Assembly: GCA_965112735.1 (NCBI GenBank)
Contig: OZ218958.1
Span: 186,001-250,000 of the forward strand
Direction of reading: 5' to 3'
DNA length: 64,000 bases
Origin: Phaeosaccion multiseriatum
Lineage: Eukaryota > Ochrophyta, other classes
A program made the translations under genes and the position numbers. Under the pieces are notes generated by a model, which searched no databases, was not told where the DNA came from, and was given only the letters and a program-made list of their open reading frames with translations. Shown piece by piece: positions 45,599-56,792 of this stretch (its first letter is position 1; each line of letters opens with the position of its first letter).

Positions 45599-46211
45599 CT
45601 CTCGTTCTCTCTCTCTCTGTGTGTGCCATGAGGAGCGCATCGTGCCGTACGCTTGTTTTGTTGACTTGTTGTATTGATGACTTCAAAGAGTCGAGCGAAC
45701 GGACAAGAAAAGAGTACCAGAGTCGAGGGGCGAAGAGAAAAGAGAAGAGAAGCGACAGAGGACCAGTCGTTGGAGGGAGGGAGGGAGGGACACGAGATTG
45801 ATGCGAAGGGCTCGGACTGATGTCGCCCGCCGCCTCTACTCTGCAACTCCCTCTCCCGTTCTCACAGCCGCCCTTCCCGCGCGTATGGCTCCACTCGCGT
45901 TTCTCCCCACCCGCCTGCCCCCTCCGCCCCCCTCCTCCCTCCCTCTCTCTTCTCTCCTTCCATCTGTACATCTATCCATCTATCTATCTGTCTATGCTTT
46001 CTCTCTCTCTAGTGTGGAAGACCCCGTGGCCCGTGGTCTGGCGCAGGGGGCGAGTGCGCACGGACTGGGCACAGCGGCCATGGTGAATGAGCCGTCCGCC
46101 TTCGCCTTCGCAGCCCTTTCCATGGCCCTCACCGCCACCTTCAGCACCCTGCTCGTGTCAGTAGGGCCCGTCAAGAAACTGCTACTCAAACTGGCCGTGG
46201 GGGCGCCATGA
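42447..46211 (+). CDS. Adenylate kinase fused to PLGG1-type LrgA-LrgB glycolate/glycerate transporter
   Basis: Six exons in phase: 42447-42998, 43147-43359, 43631-44464, 44747-44863, 45005-45381, 46013-46211 (TGA), 763 aa. Residues 13-32 are a signal peptide, F33 opens a Ser/Arg-rich transit peptide. Adenylate kinase spans about 90-300 (P-loop GAPASGKGT at 100-108, [26 protein letters not shown]). A Thr/Ser/Pro linker (303-319) leads inside one uninterrupted exon to an LrgA-like membrane part (about 320-440, [29 protein letters not shown]). An Ala/Ser linker containing the CAGTTGGTGATACAG repeat follows, then LrgB (about 480-763: [52 protein letters not shown]). LrgA-LrgB fusions in plastids are PLGG1, which swaps glycolate for glycerate in photorespiration. 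Fusion to adenylate kinase is, to my knowledge, unusual. The kinase would face stroma or intermembrane space; not decidable here. Confidence 0.85.
45535..45622 (+). repeat. CT microsatellite in last intron of fusion gene
   Basis: CT/CTCTCTCGTT simple sequence within the intron 45382-46012, which also begins with six GTGA units right at the donor. Confidence 0.85.
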
Positions 46212-47372
46212 GACATGGGACTGATGAGTTGGTTGGTTGAAAGAAGAGAGGGCGTGCTGGCGCCAGAGGGAAGTGCACTTCCTCCCCTCCCCCCCCCGCC
46301 TCCCCTCCCTGGCGCTCGGGACATACATGGCGTTTCAGGAAATGGCAGGGAGGGCTTTACAGTCCACCGCGTGAGTGAGTGTGACAAGTCGAGAAGGTTG
46401 ATAAGAGAGAGTAAAAAAAGAATCGGCTCCAGACTAACCTTAAAAGCCTATGCTCTAGGCCGGCCATTTTTTTCTCCCCTATTTTGGGCCGGGGGGGCTG
46501 CGCAAAAAATAGATCACACGTATTACTATTAGGCAGTTGTGGATGGCAGCAGATGGCGAAAACACCCATAGGAGCAAGTCCCTTTTTTCAAGGCACACGT
46601 CTCGCTGCTTGTTGGCCATTGAAGAGTGTCCGGGAGGTCAGTAGGAGTGAGTTGGACGTCTTCAAAGCTGCGTAGCAGAGGAGGAGCGGCAGCAGCGGCA
46701 GGGGAAGTCCCCGTGGAGCGAAGAAAGCGTCCGCCCCTCAAAAGAGCAACCAAGGCGAGAAAAAGCAGCAGGGGGGAGAAGGGAGAGAGACAGATCCCCT
46801 GAGGGCGAGAGGGGGAGAGAGGTATCGTCTCAGAACGGGACGAAGGACAAGTAGACTTCAAAGTCGCTCTTTGGCCAAGAGAACACGAGCGGAGTGAAGG
46901 CTTGTGGAACGGGACTTGTTGCCGGTATCAAGGTAGGGGCAGGGGAGGAGATGAAGGGGGACTCCTTTCATGAGCCATCGGCTACCGCATCTGGATCTGG
47001 CTCTCTGTGTTTCTTCTCATCCTTCCATCTCATCTCCTCACGCGCCCATGATTCATGTTCGGCACACTCTGTCCTGTTTCGTTCCGGTTCACCTCCTCAT
47101 TCTCCATCTTTGTGGCTTCTCCTTACGCACAGAGCCAAAGAAGCGGAGGAAGGCAGTCCTCTGCCTCAGTTCGAGCACTGTTGAGACAGACAGACGCACA
47201 GACAGAGAGACAGACAGAGCCATCGCGTGTGGCCTCAAAGAAGCCTCCAAAGCTAGCCTCGATTAGTAGGGGCAGCAGCCGTGGTAGGGTAGGGGCAGCA
47301 AGAAGGAGCAGCAGCAGAGGCGCCGGCAGCGGGCGGTACAGTTGCGGCAGTGGCCTGGACGCTGGCACCACC
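46212..47372. other. Intergenic / 5' leader of ORMDL gene
   Basis: 46212-46420 is unremarkable. 46424-46512 is the CCTAGG-element fragment listed separately. 46700-47372 is purine-rich and then CT-rich; the frame before the ORMDL ATG is open from 47055, so an earlier start or an upstream 5' UTR exon ending near 47130-47160 is possible. No separate gene. Confidence 0.5.
46424..46512 (+). mobile_element. Fragment of the CCTAGG inverted-repeat element
   Basis: TCGGCTCCAGACTAACC, AGCCTATGCTCTAGGCC and GGCCATTTTTTTCTCCC match in order the right end of the element at 35361-35465 (reverse complement). GGGGGGCTGCGC matches its interior near 29140. A solo end or short internal-deletion copy. Confidence 0.7.
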
Positions 47373-49014
47373 ATGTCCAACGATGAGGATGTGTACACGC
47401 GTAAGTTCGGGGGCGGGGGAGCGAGCTCGGCGGAGCAGACCTCGGACCACGACATTGCCGCGGGGGGGATGACCAACAAGAACACTGAGTGGATGGAGTC
47501 CGCATACACATGGGTGAGAGGAGTAGGGGGCCGGAGGGGCACAGAGGGGAACTAGCTGGCTATGGTCGACGGAGCGAGAGGGAGAGGGAGGGCAGAGAGA
47601 ATGGAGAGAGACAGAAGACAGCAGGGAGGCGACACACACAGTAGAGAGCAGCAGGGAGGCGACACACACACAGCAGGCCCTTGTCTCCTCACCTCTTTAC
47701 CCTCTTGGATCCTTACGCCCTTCCCGCCTTACCTCCATGTGTGTGTGTGCGTGGCCTGTGCAGGTGATCTATGTGTGTGTGTGCGCCTGCATCGCCATGT
47801 GCCCCATTGTGACGAACATGCTGAGCGTGTCCGCCGCCACCACTGCCCTCAACATCATTCACGGAGTGGTGAGTGAGTGAGTGAATTGGTGGAACAGAGG
47901 GAGTGTGATTCGGTGCCGACAAGAAAGGGACAGTCAGTGTGTGGTTGTCGGTCTCGATTTATGAAGTAGAGCTAGAGAATAGAAGAAATACTGGTCTCGC
48001 TGACGTTTAGCTTCCCATCCCCTCCCCTTTCTCCCTCCCCTTCCGTTCCTTCCCACCCCCCCCCCCACGATCTTCCTCTCCGAAGGCCACATTCACCTTC
48101 TTCCACTGGATCAAGGGCTCCCCTGACGAGTGGTCTCAGGGCGAGTGGAACGGCTTGACCTTCTGGGAGCAGCTCAACGCCGGCCTGCCCTGGACATCCA
48201 CCAAGAAGTTCCTCATGGTCGTTCCGGCAGTGCTGTGAGTGGAGAGGAGGGAGGGAGGCAGGGGCGGGAGGGAGAGCGAGGGAGGGAAGGAGGAAGGGAG
48301 GGAGGGAGGGAGGGAGGGAGGGAGGGAGGGAGGGAGGGAGGGAGGGAGTTTGCGGCAAGGGGGACAGAGCGGACGGCAAAGGGAGAGTGAAAGAGAGCGC
48401 AAAGAGGAAGCCCTGTGTCACGACTGACAACACCTCACCTCACCCCTCCGCCCTCCCGCCCCACATGCCTCTACTCCTATCTCCTCTCCTCTCCTCTCCT
48501 CTCCTCTCCTCTGTTGTGCTGTGCCCCGCTTTGCTTTACTGTCCCCTCTGCAGATGCCTCATCCCGTGCGTGCTGACTAACTACGACCACCAGGCGCTGC
48601 TGCTCAACGTGCCCGTGTTCGTCGTGCTCATCATCGCCAAGCTTCCCGCCATGCACAGGGTCAGTGAGTGTGTGTATGTGTGTGCGTGTGTGAGTGCGTG
48701 TGTGTGTGTGCGTGCCGTGTGTGTGTGCGTGTGTGTGTGGGTTGTGTGTGTGTGAATGTGTGTGCGTGTGCGTGCGTGTGTGTGCGCCTTCAAAGGTCTT
48801 GTCCGAGAGGGCACTTGCTGTACGTAGGATATTCTCTCTCTCTCTCTCTCTCTCTCTTATCTCCCCCCCTCTCCCTGTCCCTCTCTCGCTCTCTCTCTCT
48901 CTCTCTCTTCATCCTCTCCCTCTCCCTCGATTTCAGGTCCGAATTTGTTCCATCAACGCCACGACGGGCATCGATGACAAGCTAAACGAGAAGCACGCCA
49001 AGAAGTTCGAGTAG
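47373..49014 (+). CDS. ORMDL: ORMDL family protein (serine palmitoyltransferase regulator)
   Basis: Five exons in phase: 47373-47513, 47764-47868, 48086-48234, 48554-48659, 48937-49014 (TAG), 192 aa. Family blocks: NKNTEWMESAYTW at the first membrane segment, TTALNIIHGVATFTFFHWIK, EWNGLTFWEQLNAGLPWTST, KKFLMVVPAVLCLIPCVLTN, NVPVFVVLIIAKLPAMHRVR, ICSIN. ORMDL proteins are ER membrane proteins that restrain serine palmitoyltransferase, the first step of sphingolipid synthesis. The N-terminus is about 35-40 residues longer than the animal proteins, acidic and Gly/Ser-rich, where regulatory phosphorylation occurs in yeast Orm proteins. The third intron has GGGA and CTCTC runs. Confidence 0.93.
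48290..48350 (+). repeat. GGGA microsatellite in ORMDL intron
   Basis: About 14 GGGA units just downstream of the donor of the exon ending at 48234. Confidence 0.85.
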
Positions 49015-50916
49015 CAGTGAGACTGACTGACTTTTGCTGACTTACGGACGGACCGGCCGGGAGCATGTATGGTGAAATGGTATCGTACCATGGAAGCTTT
49101 TTTGACAAGGAATCTGCACACGTATATACCACGTTGGGGTCAGGGTAGGGTTCTGTGGTCTGCCCGACGCCCCTCCCCCCACCCGCCCAAAGAAGGGACA
49201 TTGGGAGGACAGGGGAGGTGATGGGGCGTCTCTGGGGCAGTCATTCATTGGTGTGGAGAGTGCAGCGCACAAGAGGCCCGAGAGAGAGGGGTAGCAGCAG
49301 CAGTTGGTGATACAGCAGCAGTTGGTGATACAGCAGCAGCAACAGCAGCAGCAGCAGCAGCAGCAGCGGCGGCCGCGGCGGTGGGGTAGCTGTGGGAAGG
49401 AAGAAGGAGGAATTTTGGGGGGGCGGGGGGGGGTAAGTGCGTGGAGGAGCTTTATTTTAATGGGTGGCCGAAGCCTGCCAAGCCAAGGCCAGGGTGGGCT
49501 GAGGGGGCAGGGGGGAAAAGGCAGGGAGAGCGCGGGTAGGGGAGGTGGAAGGGGTGAAACAGAGACGGAACGCACCCAACTGTACAGAGTAGAGATACGA
49601 GTACCATAAGATAATGGAAAAAGGAAAAGGGTATGGTGATGATTCGGGCTTCCTTTCCGTGTCGACTTTGGGCGACTCCCCCTCGGGTACCGACCCCACT
49701 CCCAAGCGATACACACGCACACACACACACTTTTTCAGTTTCTTACAATGTAGTAGTAGATGATTTCTATTAAGTCAATTAACGTCTCTCCCAAGGGACA
49801 ACATTGGCTGTACACTATCCCTGTACACCGTGCACTGGCATAATTGGTAATTGGCGGTCAAGCTAACGTTGTGTGTCATCACCGCCCTCCCACCTCTCTT
49901 GGACGCTTTTTGTACTTGGGCCATGCAGATGCACTGATGGACTGCTCAAGCCCGCCCCTCGCGTGGAAGAGCGTGGAATAGAGTTCCTGCTGCCTTACTG
50001 AATAGAGCTCCTGCTGCCTTGCTGAATAGAGCTCCTGCTGCCTTGCTGCGGCCGACGCCACACCCCAGCGCTGTGCCTGACTGGCCCATGCCGGCTGTTG
50101 TTGTGATAGATATCGACGCTTGTGACCGAGCACTGCATCGAGATACAATATCGAGGTTTCCCGGTGGGTATCGCAACAGCAGTCCTGTGAGCTACTGCCC
50201 TACTGACTGGACTACCTCTGCTGACAGCCTCTGCTGACCTCCTTTCTCTCTCTTCACACATCACATCGCATGCGCAGGCACTGGAGCCGCAGGAAACCCC
50301 CAAACAGGACAGCAGAGCAGCAGGACAAACAAGTGCAGGACAGCAGGACAATAACAGCAGGACAGCAGAGCAGCAGGACAAACAAGTGCAGGACAGCAGG
50401 ACAGCAGGACAATAAAAGCAGGACAGCAGCCAGCCGACGAGGCCAATGACGTCACACCTGATCAGCCCAGGCTTGCAGAGGCCAGGCCTTGAGCGGGCAT
50501 GAGCAGGCGTCTCCTTGCGGCACTCTTGCACTAAGAGGAGGAGAGTGGCCTCCCATGTTCGTTGAACTGAAACTGTGCAGCAGCACTCCCTCCCCACCCT
50601 TGATGGACCGGCCAAGTAAACACTCGTGTTTGCTCCATCAGCAGGGTGTGTGTGTGTGGAGGAGTGTGGTGAGGAACAGACCACCACAGCACCCCTTCGC
50701 TTCAGCTGCAGTGCGGCAAGGGCACCGCAAAGGAAGAGAGAGAGACGTGTGCGGTACAGCCAAAGGTCTCTGCTTGCCTGCTTGCCTGCTTCCCCCATCC
50801 CTACTCCTCGGCTGCCTTGCCCCGATGATCCAAGGACCTCGAGCCAATGCACGCACGCACGCACGCACACACGCACGCAATTGTGAGGTCGGCCCCGGCA
50901 CTTGATCAAAAACAAA
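49015..50916. other. Intergenic between convergent ORMDL and esterase-like genes
   Basis: 49296-49372 is CAG-repeat with two CAGTTGGTGATACAG words. 49980-50050 has three copies of a GAATAGAGCTCCTGCTGCCT-type unit. 50295-50430 is an AGCAGGACA tandem region with two copies of CAGCAGGACAAACAAGTGCA. 50855-50880 is ACGC repeat. I see no gene; frames here are short and shifted by the repeats. Confidence 0.6.
49296..49372 (+). repeat. CAG array with two CAGTTGGTGATACAG words
   Basis: CAGTTGGTGATACAG begins at 49301 and 49318, followed by about a dozen CAG/CGG triplets. Clear close relatives of the 15-mer occur at 3586, 44208, 51302 and (minus strand) about 17620-17640. Weaker variants are near 4716, 4815, 5640 and 16320. 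Confidence 0.9.
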
Positions 50917-53900
50917 TCAGGATGGCCCGGGGTACGACCCCCGGGGCAGCAGCAGCAAGTAGCACGTCAGCGCCACGGCCATGCTCGCGGCCGCTGTAGG
51001 CGCTAGTCTGCGCCCTGCACCCCCCTCGGGATCTCCGTTTGCCCCTCGGGGAGTGATTTCCGCGTTGTCATCTTCATCTCCCGCTACCGACTCGTCCGTC
51101 GTCGTCGTCGTCGCCTCTGAGGGTGCTGGTGAAGGACCAGCCCCTCCTTCTCCTCCTTCTTCCTCTTCTTCTTCCTCTTCTGGTCCTTCTTCTCTGGGAG
51201 TGCTTGTCGGTGAAGGCGGCACCGGGCTGGGGGGCAAGGTGTCTCCTGCGCTCAAAGCCGAGCAGCAGGTGGCGTTTTAGGCGGCGATACAGCAGCAGCA
51301 GCAGTTGGTGATACAGTAGTCGGAGTTAGGGGAGATGTCGAAGCTCTTCAGTTGCTGAGGGAAGACAAAGAAACGCACGCGCCTTTCTCAGACAGAAAGA
51401 CACACCCACACACACAGCGAGAGAGAAAGACACACACCACACACACACATCCACACACATCCACACACATGCACTAACCCGCCGCCGTCGTCGGAGGATC
51501 TGGCCGAGGATTGAACGGCGCGTACACACTGGGGCAGAACTGATCCATCGTCACAAGGGGGAGGCGCGCCCCGTCTTCACATTCGCCCGAGGCCGTAAAG
51601 GCACAGCCGTCCCCGGAACAGTCGTCGTTGAGGTTCGACCGGCTGCAACATTCGCAGTCATATCGGCACAGCTCGACGGGCTGCTCGGAGAGGGAGCATG
51701 CCGAGCCAGGCAGCCAGGCGGAAGAGGAGCACGGGCATGTGGAAGGGTTCGACGGGTCCGCCACTGGGAAGGCGAGAGGGACGGGGGGGGGGGGGGAAGA
51801 GGTGGGGGAGGGAGGGAGGGAGGGAGGGAGGGAGGGAGGGAGGGAGGGAGGGAGGGAGGGAGGGAGGGAGGGAGGGAGGGAGGGAGGGAGGGAGGGAGGG
51901 AGGGAGGGAGGGAGGGAGGGAGGGAAGGAGGGACGGAGGGAGGAAATGAGACGGAGGGAGGAAATGAGAGGGCGGGAGAAGGAGTGGGAGTGGCGGAGGC
52001 CCGCCCAGAAGTGGAAGGGAGCAAAGACATGCCTGAATACAAGGTGGTGATGAGTGAGGACATGCCTGAATGCGGGGTGGTGATGAGTGAGGAGGGGGGC
52101 AGGGCAGTTACGCATGCTTTCTTTCGCTCTAATCTCTCTCCCTCACTGTCACACGTCCCCCCCAGGGGTCTCTCCCTCCCCGCGTCTCACTTTGTCCATC
52201 CTCCGCGCAGGACTGGAATACGGACAGCCGACAGCCTCTGTTGTAGTGCCTCCACCACGCCTCCCCCTCCGGGTTCGGGGTGTAAGTCTCGGTCTGACAA
52301 CCGTTCGAGCCCACCACCTTTGGACACAAGAGAGAGAGGGGGGGAGGGAGACGGAAGAGAGGAGGAGCAATGAGTGAGTGTGGCAGTCAGTTGACCCTCG
52401 GCTTGAGGAAATAAGTGCATTGTTCTCAGAGCAGTGCACGCCTCTATCCACAACAAGCGAGGCGCACCTGCCCTACTTCTTCCCTCCCTCCTCCTCCTCC
52501 TCCTCCTCCTCCTCCTCCTCCTCCTTCTCCTCCTCCTCCTCCTCCTCCTCCTCCTCCTCCTCCTCCTCCTCCTCCTCACCTCCTCCTCGCACTCCGTATC
52601 ACGGGCCTCATCGGCTTTGCAAGCCTGCGATACAACGCGCTGGAAGATGGCGTGATTGACAATGTGCGGAGAGTGCCCGAGGATGTCCGCAGGCCGGTTG
52701 GGCGATGAGAGACCCGCGGTGCCTTCCAGGTTGAGGTACAGCACTTCGTTCTCCGCCGCCAGCTGTGAAAGTCGACATTGGAGCCATTGTGATGGGGGTG
52801 GGTGGGTGGGTGCGTGCATGGGCCAGTGAGTGGGTACGTGGGGGGGTATGGGTTGCTGCTGAGTCGGTCCAGGAGCGGTCCTTTGTACGCTTTGATGTTG
52901 ACTATGGAGGCCGCACACACACACATACATACACATACATACATACGCATACAAACAAATATAACATACACACAAACACACCCATGCACACACACATGCA
53001 CGCACACCCACACCCACCTAGCCACACACACACACACACACACACAGATGCACACCCACGCACACACACACACAGATGCACACCCACGCACACACACCTC
53101 CTGTATGATATCGTCCATGCGATTGAGGAAGTCCCCCCTCCTCCTCACCCCCACCATGACGGGCACGGCGTTGGGCATGTCCTCGACGAGCCGCTCGAGC
53201 ATAGCGGAGTACTTGTCTCGGAAGTAAGAGAGTGCTGCTGTCCTTCCCTCCTCTCCCCGCCCGCGGAAGGCTCGCACCTCGGCGCTCTCGGGGGAGGGGA
53301 ATGTGTTGCAGGCGTTGTCCTTGCCGGTGATACATAGATCGTACCTAAGGTGTGCGTGGGAGGGAGGACATTGTGAGTGTCAGGACGGGCGTGTGGCACA
53401 GCGTGTCAGTGTGTGAGTCAGTCAGTCTGTCAGTCAGGAGGGCAGCACGACAACTCCTCTTTCCGCGCTTTCCGTGGCAGCCCACGCCGAAGCCGAAAGG
53501 AGACGGGACACAATGACAGAGAAAAGAGTTTGCACCCTCCCACACACACACACCTATGTGTGTGCACACATGCACGTACCAGTAGCCGACATAGATGACC
53601 ACGTAGGCTCTGTCGTCAAGTCTACCCGCCGCCTGCAGCAGGTCCAGTTGTTGGTGCATCATGCCCGGAGACACAGTTGCCACGGTCACCAGGCTCACGA
53701 CCCCTGCCTGCCGCTCAGCTTGGCTGCGAGACAAGACGCCCTCACAGGCGGGGGTAAGGTACTCGCTGGCCTCTCTGTCCACAACCCCCGACTCGGAGTC
53801 GCTTAGCACGAGCTTCAGGCAGTCGTCCATGGGGTCTCTCTTGCCGCGGGGCCGCCCCTCGAAGGCCCACTGCTCGTAGTCAAGGTCCATGTCGTAGCGG

Positions 53901-55151
53901 AAATCCATCTGAGGGAGGGTGGGAGGGAGGGGGGGAGAGAGAGAGGGAGAAGGGGAGGAAGAGAGAGAGGGAGGGAGGGAGAGGTAAGGCAAAGGGGGGG
54001 GGGGACGGAGAAACGGAGAGAGGGACAGGAAGGTGAGCCACATCCTTGCTTTAAGTCCGTTTGGGTCACTTTGGCAGTGAGGACGAATGCACTGAAACTG
54101 TGCGCTGCTCACTCACCCAGGGAAAGACGCTCACAGGCACCGTCTGCAGAGCCGAAGACCCGAAGAAGTACACGGTGTCTGGCGGGGAACGCACACGCAC
54201 CAGCGCACACAGACGCACGAGGAGGAGGAGGAGGAGGAGGAGGAGGAGGAGGAGGAGGAGGAGGAGGAGGAGGAGGGCCTGAGGTTTATATGGCACCCGC
54301 AAGCTGAGTCACGCCTACCGCCTCGATGTCTTCCCCACGACATCTCTCTCACCGATTCTTTCGTCGACGAGGCACTGCACCACCTCCTCCTGCGTGTAGT
54401 AGTGAAAGTGGCACGTGTGCTCGCCTGCAGAGAAGAGAGGAAGGAAGGGAGAGAGGAGGAAGGAAGAAGGAGGAGGCATGAGGACAGAGACAGACAGTGA
54501 CGAGAGCCCTCCCTTCATCCCCTCTCTTTCTGTCCCTCTCTTTCTGTCCCTCTCTCTCTCTGTCCCCCCCCCCCCCCTCTCTCCTTCTCTCTCTCTGTCC
54601 CTCTCTCTCCCTCTCTCTGCCGATCTGTCTACCCTCGGGGCTCAAGCTCGAATCCCTCGCTGCGCTGCCCAACATAAGATATTCATCCGATACATGAGAC
54701 TTGTTGCTGCTCACTATAAGATATTCATCCGAGACTTGTTGCTGCTCACCCGTGAGCTCAAACGTGTTGCATATCTCTGTGCCTTGATCATCCACATTGC
54801 AGCGGTACTGCCCTGCGTCGGCCGTGTTGGCGCAGCGAGGAGTGCAGCCTTCTCGAAGGTTCGGCTCCGGCACCACCGCCGCAGTCTCATCTTGCCCTGT
54901 GGCGTGGCATGGGGCAGCAAGCAACGAAAGCACGGAAGTCAGAGCGACGGCTGCCATACCAGAACGGTAGTTGATCAGCGGCGGGTAGTCCAGCGATAAT
55001 CACCCCCCCCTCTCATCGTCGGGGTCAGTAATGGACCCCTCCCCCCCCCAGTCGTGCATTGGGAGTGGCGTAGCGGGGACTGCTCACCTTCAACCCGCTG
55101 GAGGCGAAGCAGGGCGCCGACGATGACGACACACACCACGACGAACTTCAT
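50917..55151 (-). CDS. Secreted SGNH/PC-esterase-like protein with GPI-type C-terminus
   Basis: Ten minus-strand exons in phase: 55151-55088, 54896-54750, 54424-54353, 54178-54117, 53908-53580, 53344-53098, 52762-52580, 52317-52191, 51763-51479, 51245-50917 (stop), 614 aa. The first exon is a signal peptide (MKFVVVCVVIVGALLRL). Then VPEPNLREGCTPRCANT, EHTCHFHYYTQEEVVQC, the TVYFFGSSALQT block, YVVIYVGYWYDLC, ILGHSPHIVNHAIF, and a Cys-rich module (STCPCSSSAWLPGSACS, ELCRYDCECCSRSNLNDDCS). The tail is acidic and Pro/Thr-rich, ending in a hydrophobic stretch (MAVALTCYLLLL) as in GPI-anchored proteins. The order GxS / hydrophobic W-Y block / GH near the end recalls PC-esterase (TBL/Cas1) acyl-transferring enzymes, with GSS where those have GDS. 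Function (polysaccharide O-acyl esterase or transferase) is inference. Confidence 0.72.
51795..51930 (+). repeat. GGGA microsatellite in esterase-like intron
   Basis: About 30 GGGA units in the intron between the exons at 52191 and 51763; on the coding strand this is a (TCCC)n tract just upstream of the 3' splice site. Confidence 0.9.
52488..52579 (+). repeat. TCC trinucleotide array at a splice donor
   Basis: About 30 TCC units directly adjoin the exon ending at 52580 (minus), so the intron starts GTGAGGAGGAGG. Confidence 0.9.
54212..54276 (+). repeat. GGA trinucleotide array at a splice acceptor region
   Basis: About 20 GGA units; on the coding (minus) strand the CCT run lies about 35-100 nt upstream of the acceptor of the exon starting at 54178. 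Confidence 0.9.
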
Positions 55152-56792
55152 TCTAGTCCTGCTACCTCTCACGGGAGCTGCTGAAGACGTGCGATACCTC
55201 GCCAACACCCTCACCGCTCGTCAAGCATACACCCTCTCATCTCCGCATCTGGTTCTCTATCATCGGCTTATCTCTTGCGCTCTGTTCTCGCGTGGCGAAG
55301 AGTGCGGGAAGATGTAGTGCTAAAAAGTGGAAGAACCCTGGCCCGCTTTAACGTAAGAACCGTAAAATGCACACCTCCCTGCAGTGCACGACTCCTCTCT
55401 TCTCTCTCCTAAAGCGTGGGCCAGCACACCATGGGTCGGACTGTGGATTAAGCGATTCGGGCAATTGCCCAAAATTACTCTTAGGTGGATTCCAGATGGC
55501 ACTTCGTGGCGGGACCAGTGGCATCGTGGAGCATATGCTACGACGAGCGAAATGGGAGCGAGAATGGGGCTTGGCTATGGGTGTGCTGTTGCTATCGATC
55601 GTTCAGCAGGGTGCTATCTGGCTGCCATCGCCGGCAGCCGAAGCTGAACAATCGCACACTTTTGTTGCCGAAAGGCGGGTGGAGCGGCCGTGGCTGCTTG
55701 CTGCGCTCTCGTGCCTGCTGCCTCGCGTGTGGCCCTCTCCATGCGGCCTTCCGTCATCGCTTCGGGGAGCGTACTTTCTGCCATCGACATTGGGCCGCCA
55801 GTGTCAGCTGTGAGCCGACGTGCCGTATGCCCTTGCCCGAGCCATAGAGCATGCAGGAAGTGGCGTGTCAGGGTCGATCAGGACTAGGAGTGAAAGGGGA
55901 GACCGGGCGGGAGAGAGCGCCAGCAGTCAGGCAAGGTGTGCTTTCTGTTTTTCTCCTATTCCATGGGCAACGTTACGCGGCGTGTCATGTGCTTTTCTAT
56001 GGGCAGGAGGGTGCGTCAGCCCGGAGGGGGGGTTGCGGGTGCTGTAGGGTGGATGACAGTGGATGACAGTGGATGGCAGTGGATGGCAGTGGATCTGATA
56101 TCGGCACGTGCCCACCTGCATGGTGCAGGACCCCCTTGCTGTTGACAATTTCGTGGTAGCGCGTCAGAGCCGAGCATGGACATGCCCCCCGACAACAAGC
56201 TTCAGTCGACCATGGACAAGAAGGTTCACAGAACTCACAATTTTGTCGGGTGCCGAACGGCACCCACAGGGGAGAGAGTCTACAGAAAGCGCCAGAGAGT
56301 GGTTATTGCATAAACCCTAATTGTATTTCTTTCTAATTTTAATATTGATTCTTACTTGTACCTCCTCCGACGCACTATTCGCGAAGAGATAGCTGAGAGT
56401 GCGTGGGGTGGGGGGTGGGATGGGGTTGAGGTGCGGATGGCCGGAGAAAACGAGGAGGAAGGAGGAGGTACAGAACAGTCAGTAGAAAGGCGGCTTCCTC
56501 TCATGAATTCCCGAATAATGAGCGAGGTGTGGAGCAAAATAGGGGGGGAGAGGAGGGAGGGAAGAATATGTTTCCCTCCAAAACCTCAACCTCTGCCTTC
56601 CATTAAACTACAACCCAAAAGTAATCTTCGATCTTCGGGTTTGAGAAAGAGCCCCCGAATCCGTATCACGGTGCCTGTGCGCAGGGACTGCTCCCACTGT
56701 TGCTCTGCTCCCTCTTGCTGTGTAGGTGCACAGGGAGGAGGTAGATAGAGAGGAGAGAGAGTCGAGGGAGGGAACTGAAGGTGCCGAACAAC
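55152..56792. other. Divergent intergenic region between two esterase-like paralogs
   Basis: Likely a shared promoter region for the minus gene ending the block and the plus gene at 56793. 55450-55860 is open in two frames but with no recognisable family and no convincing splice sites. 56050-56100 has a GTGGATGACA/GTGGATGGCA tandem. 56320-56360 is AT-rich. Confidence 0.5.

Noticed and set aside
55367-55890. Overlapping open frames between the divergent esterase-like genes
   Set aside because: No recognisable family, no splice-site support, and codon choice unlike neighbours; possibly a repeat remnant or unannotated UTR.
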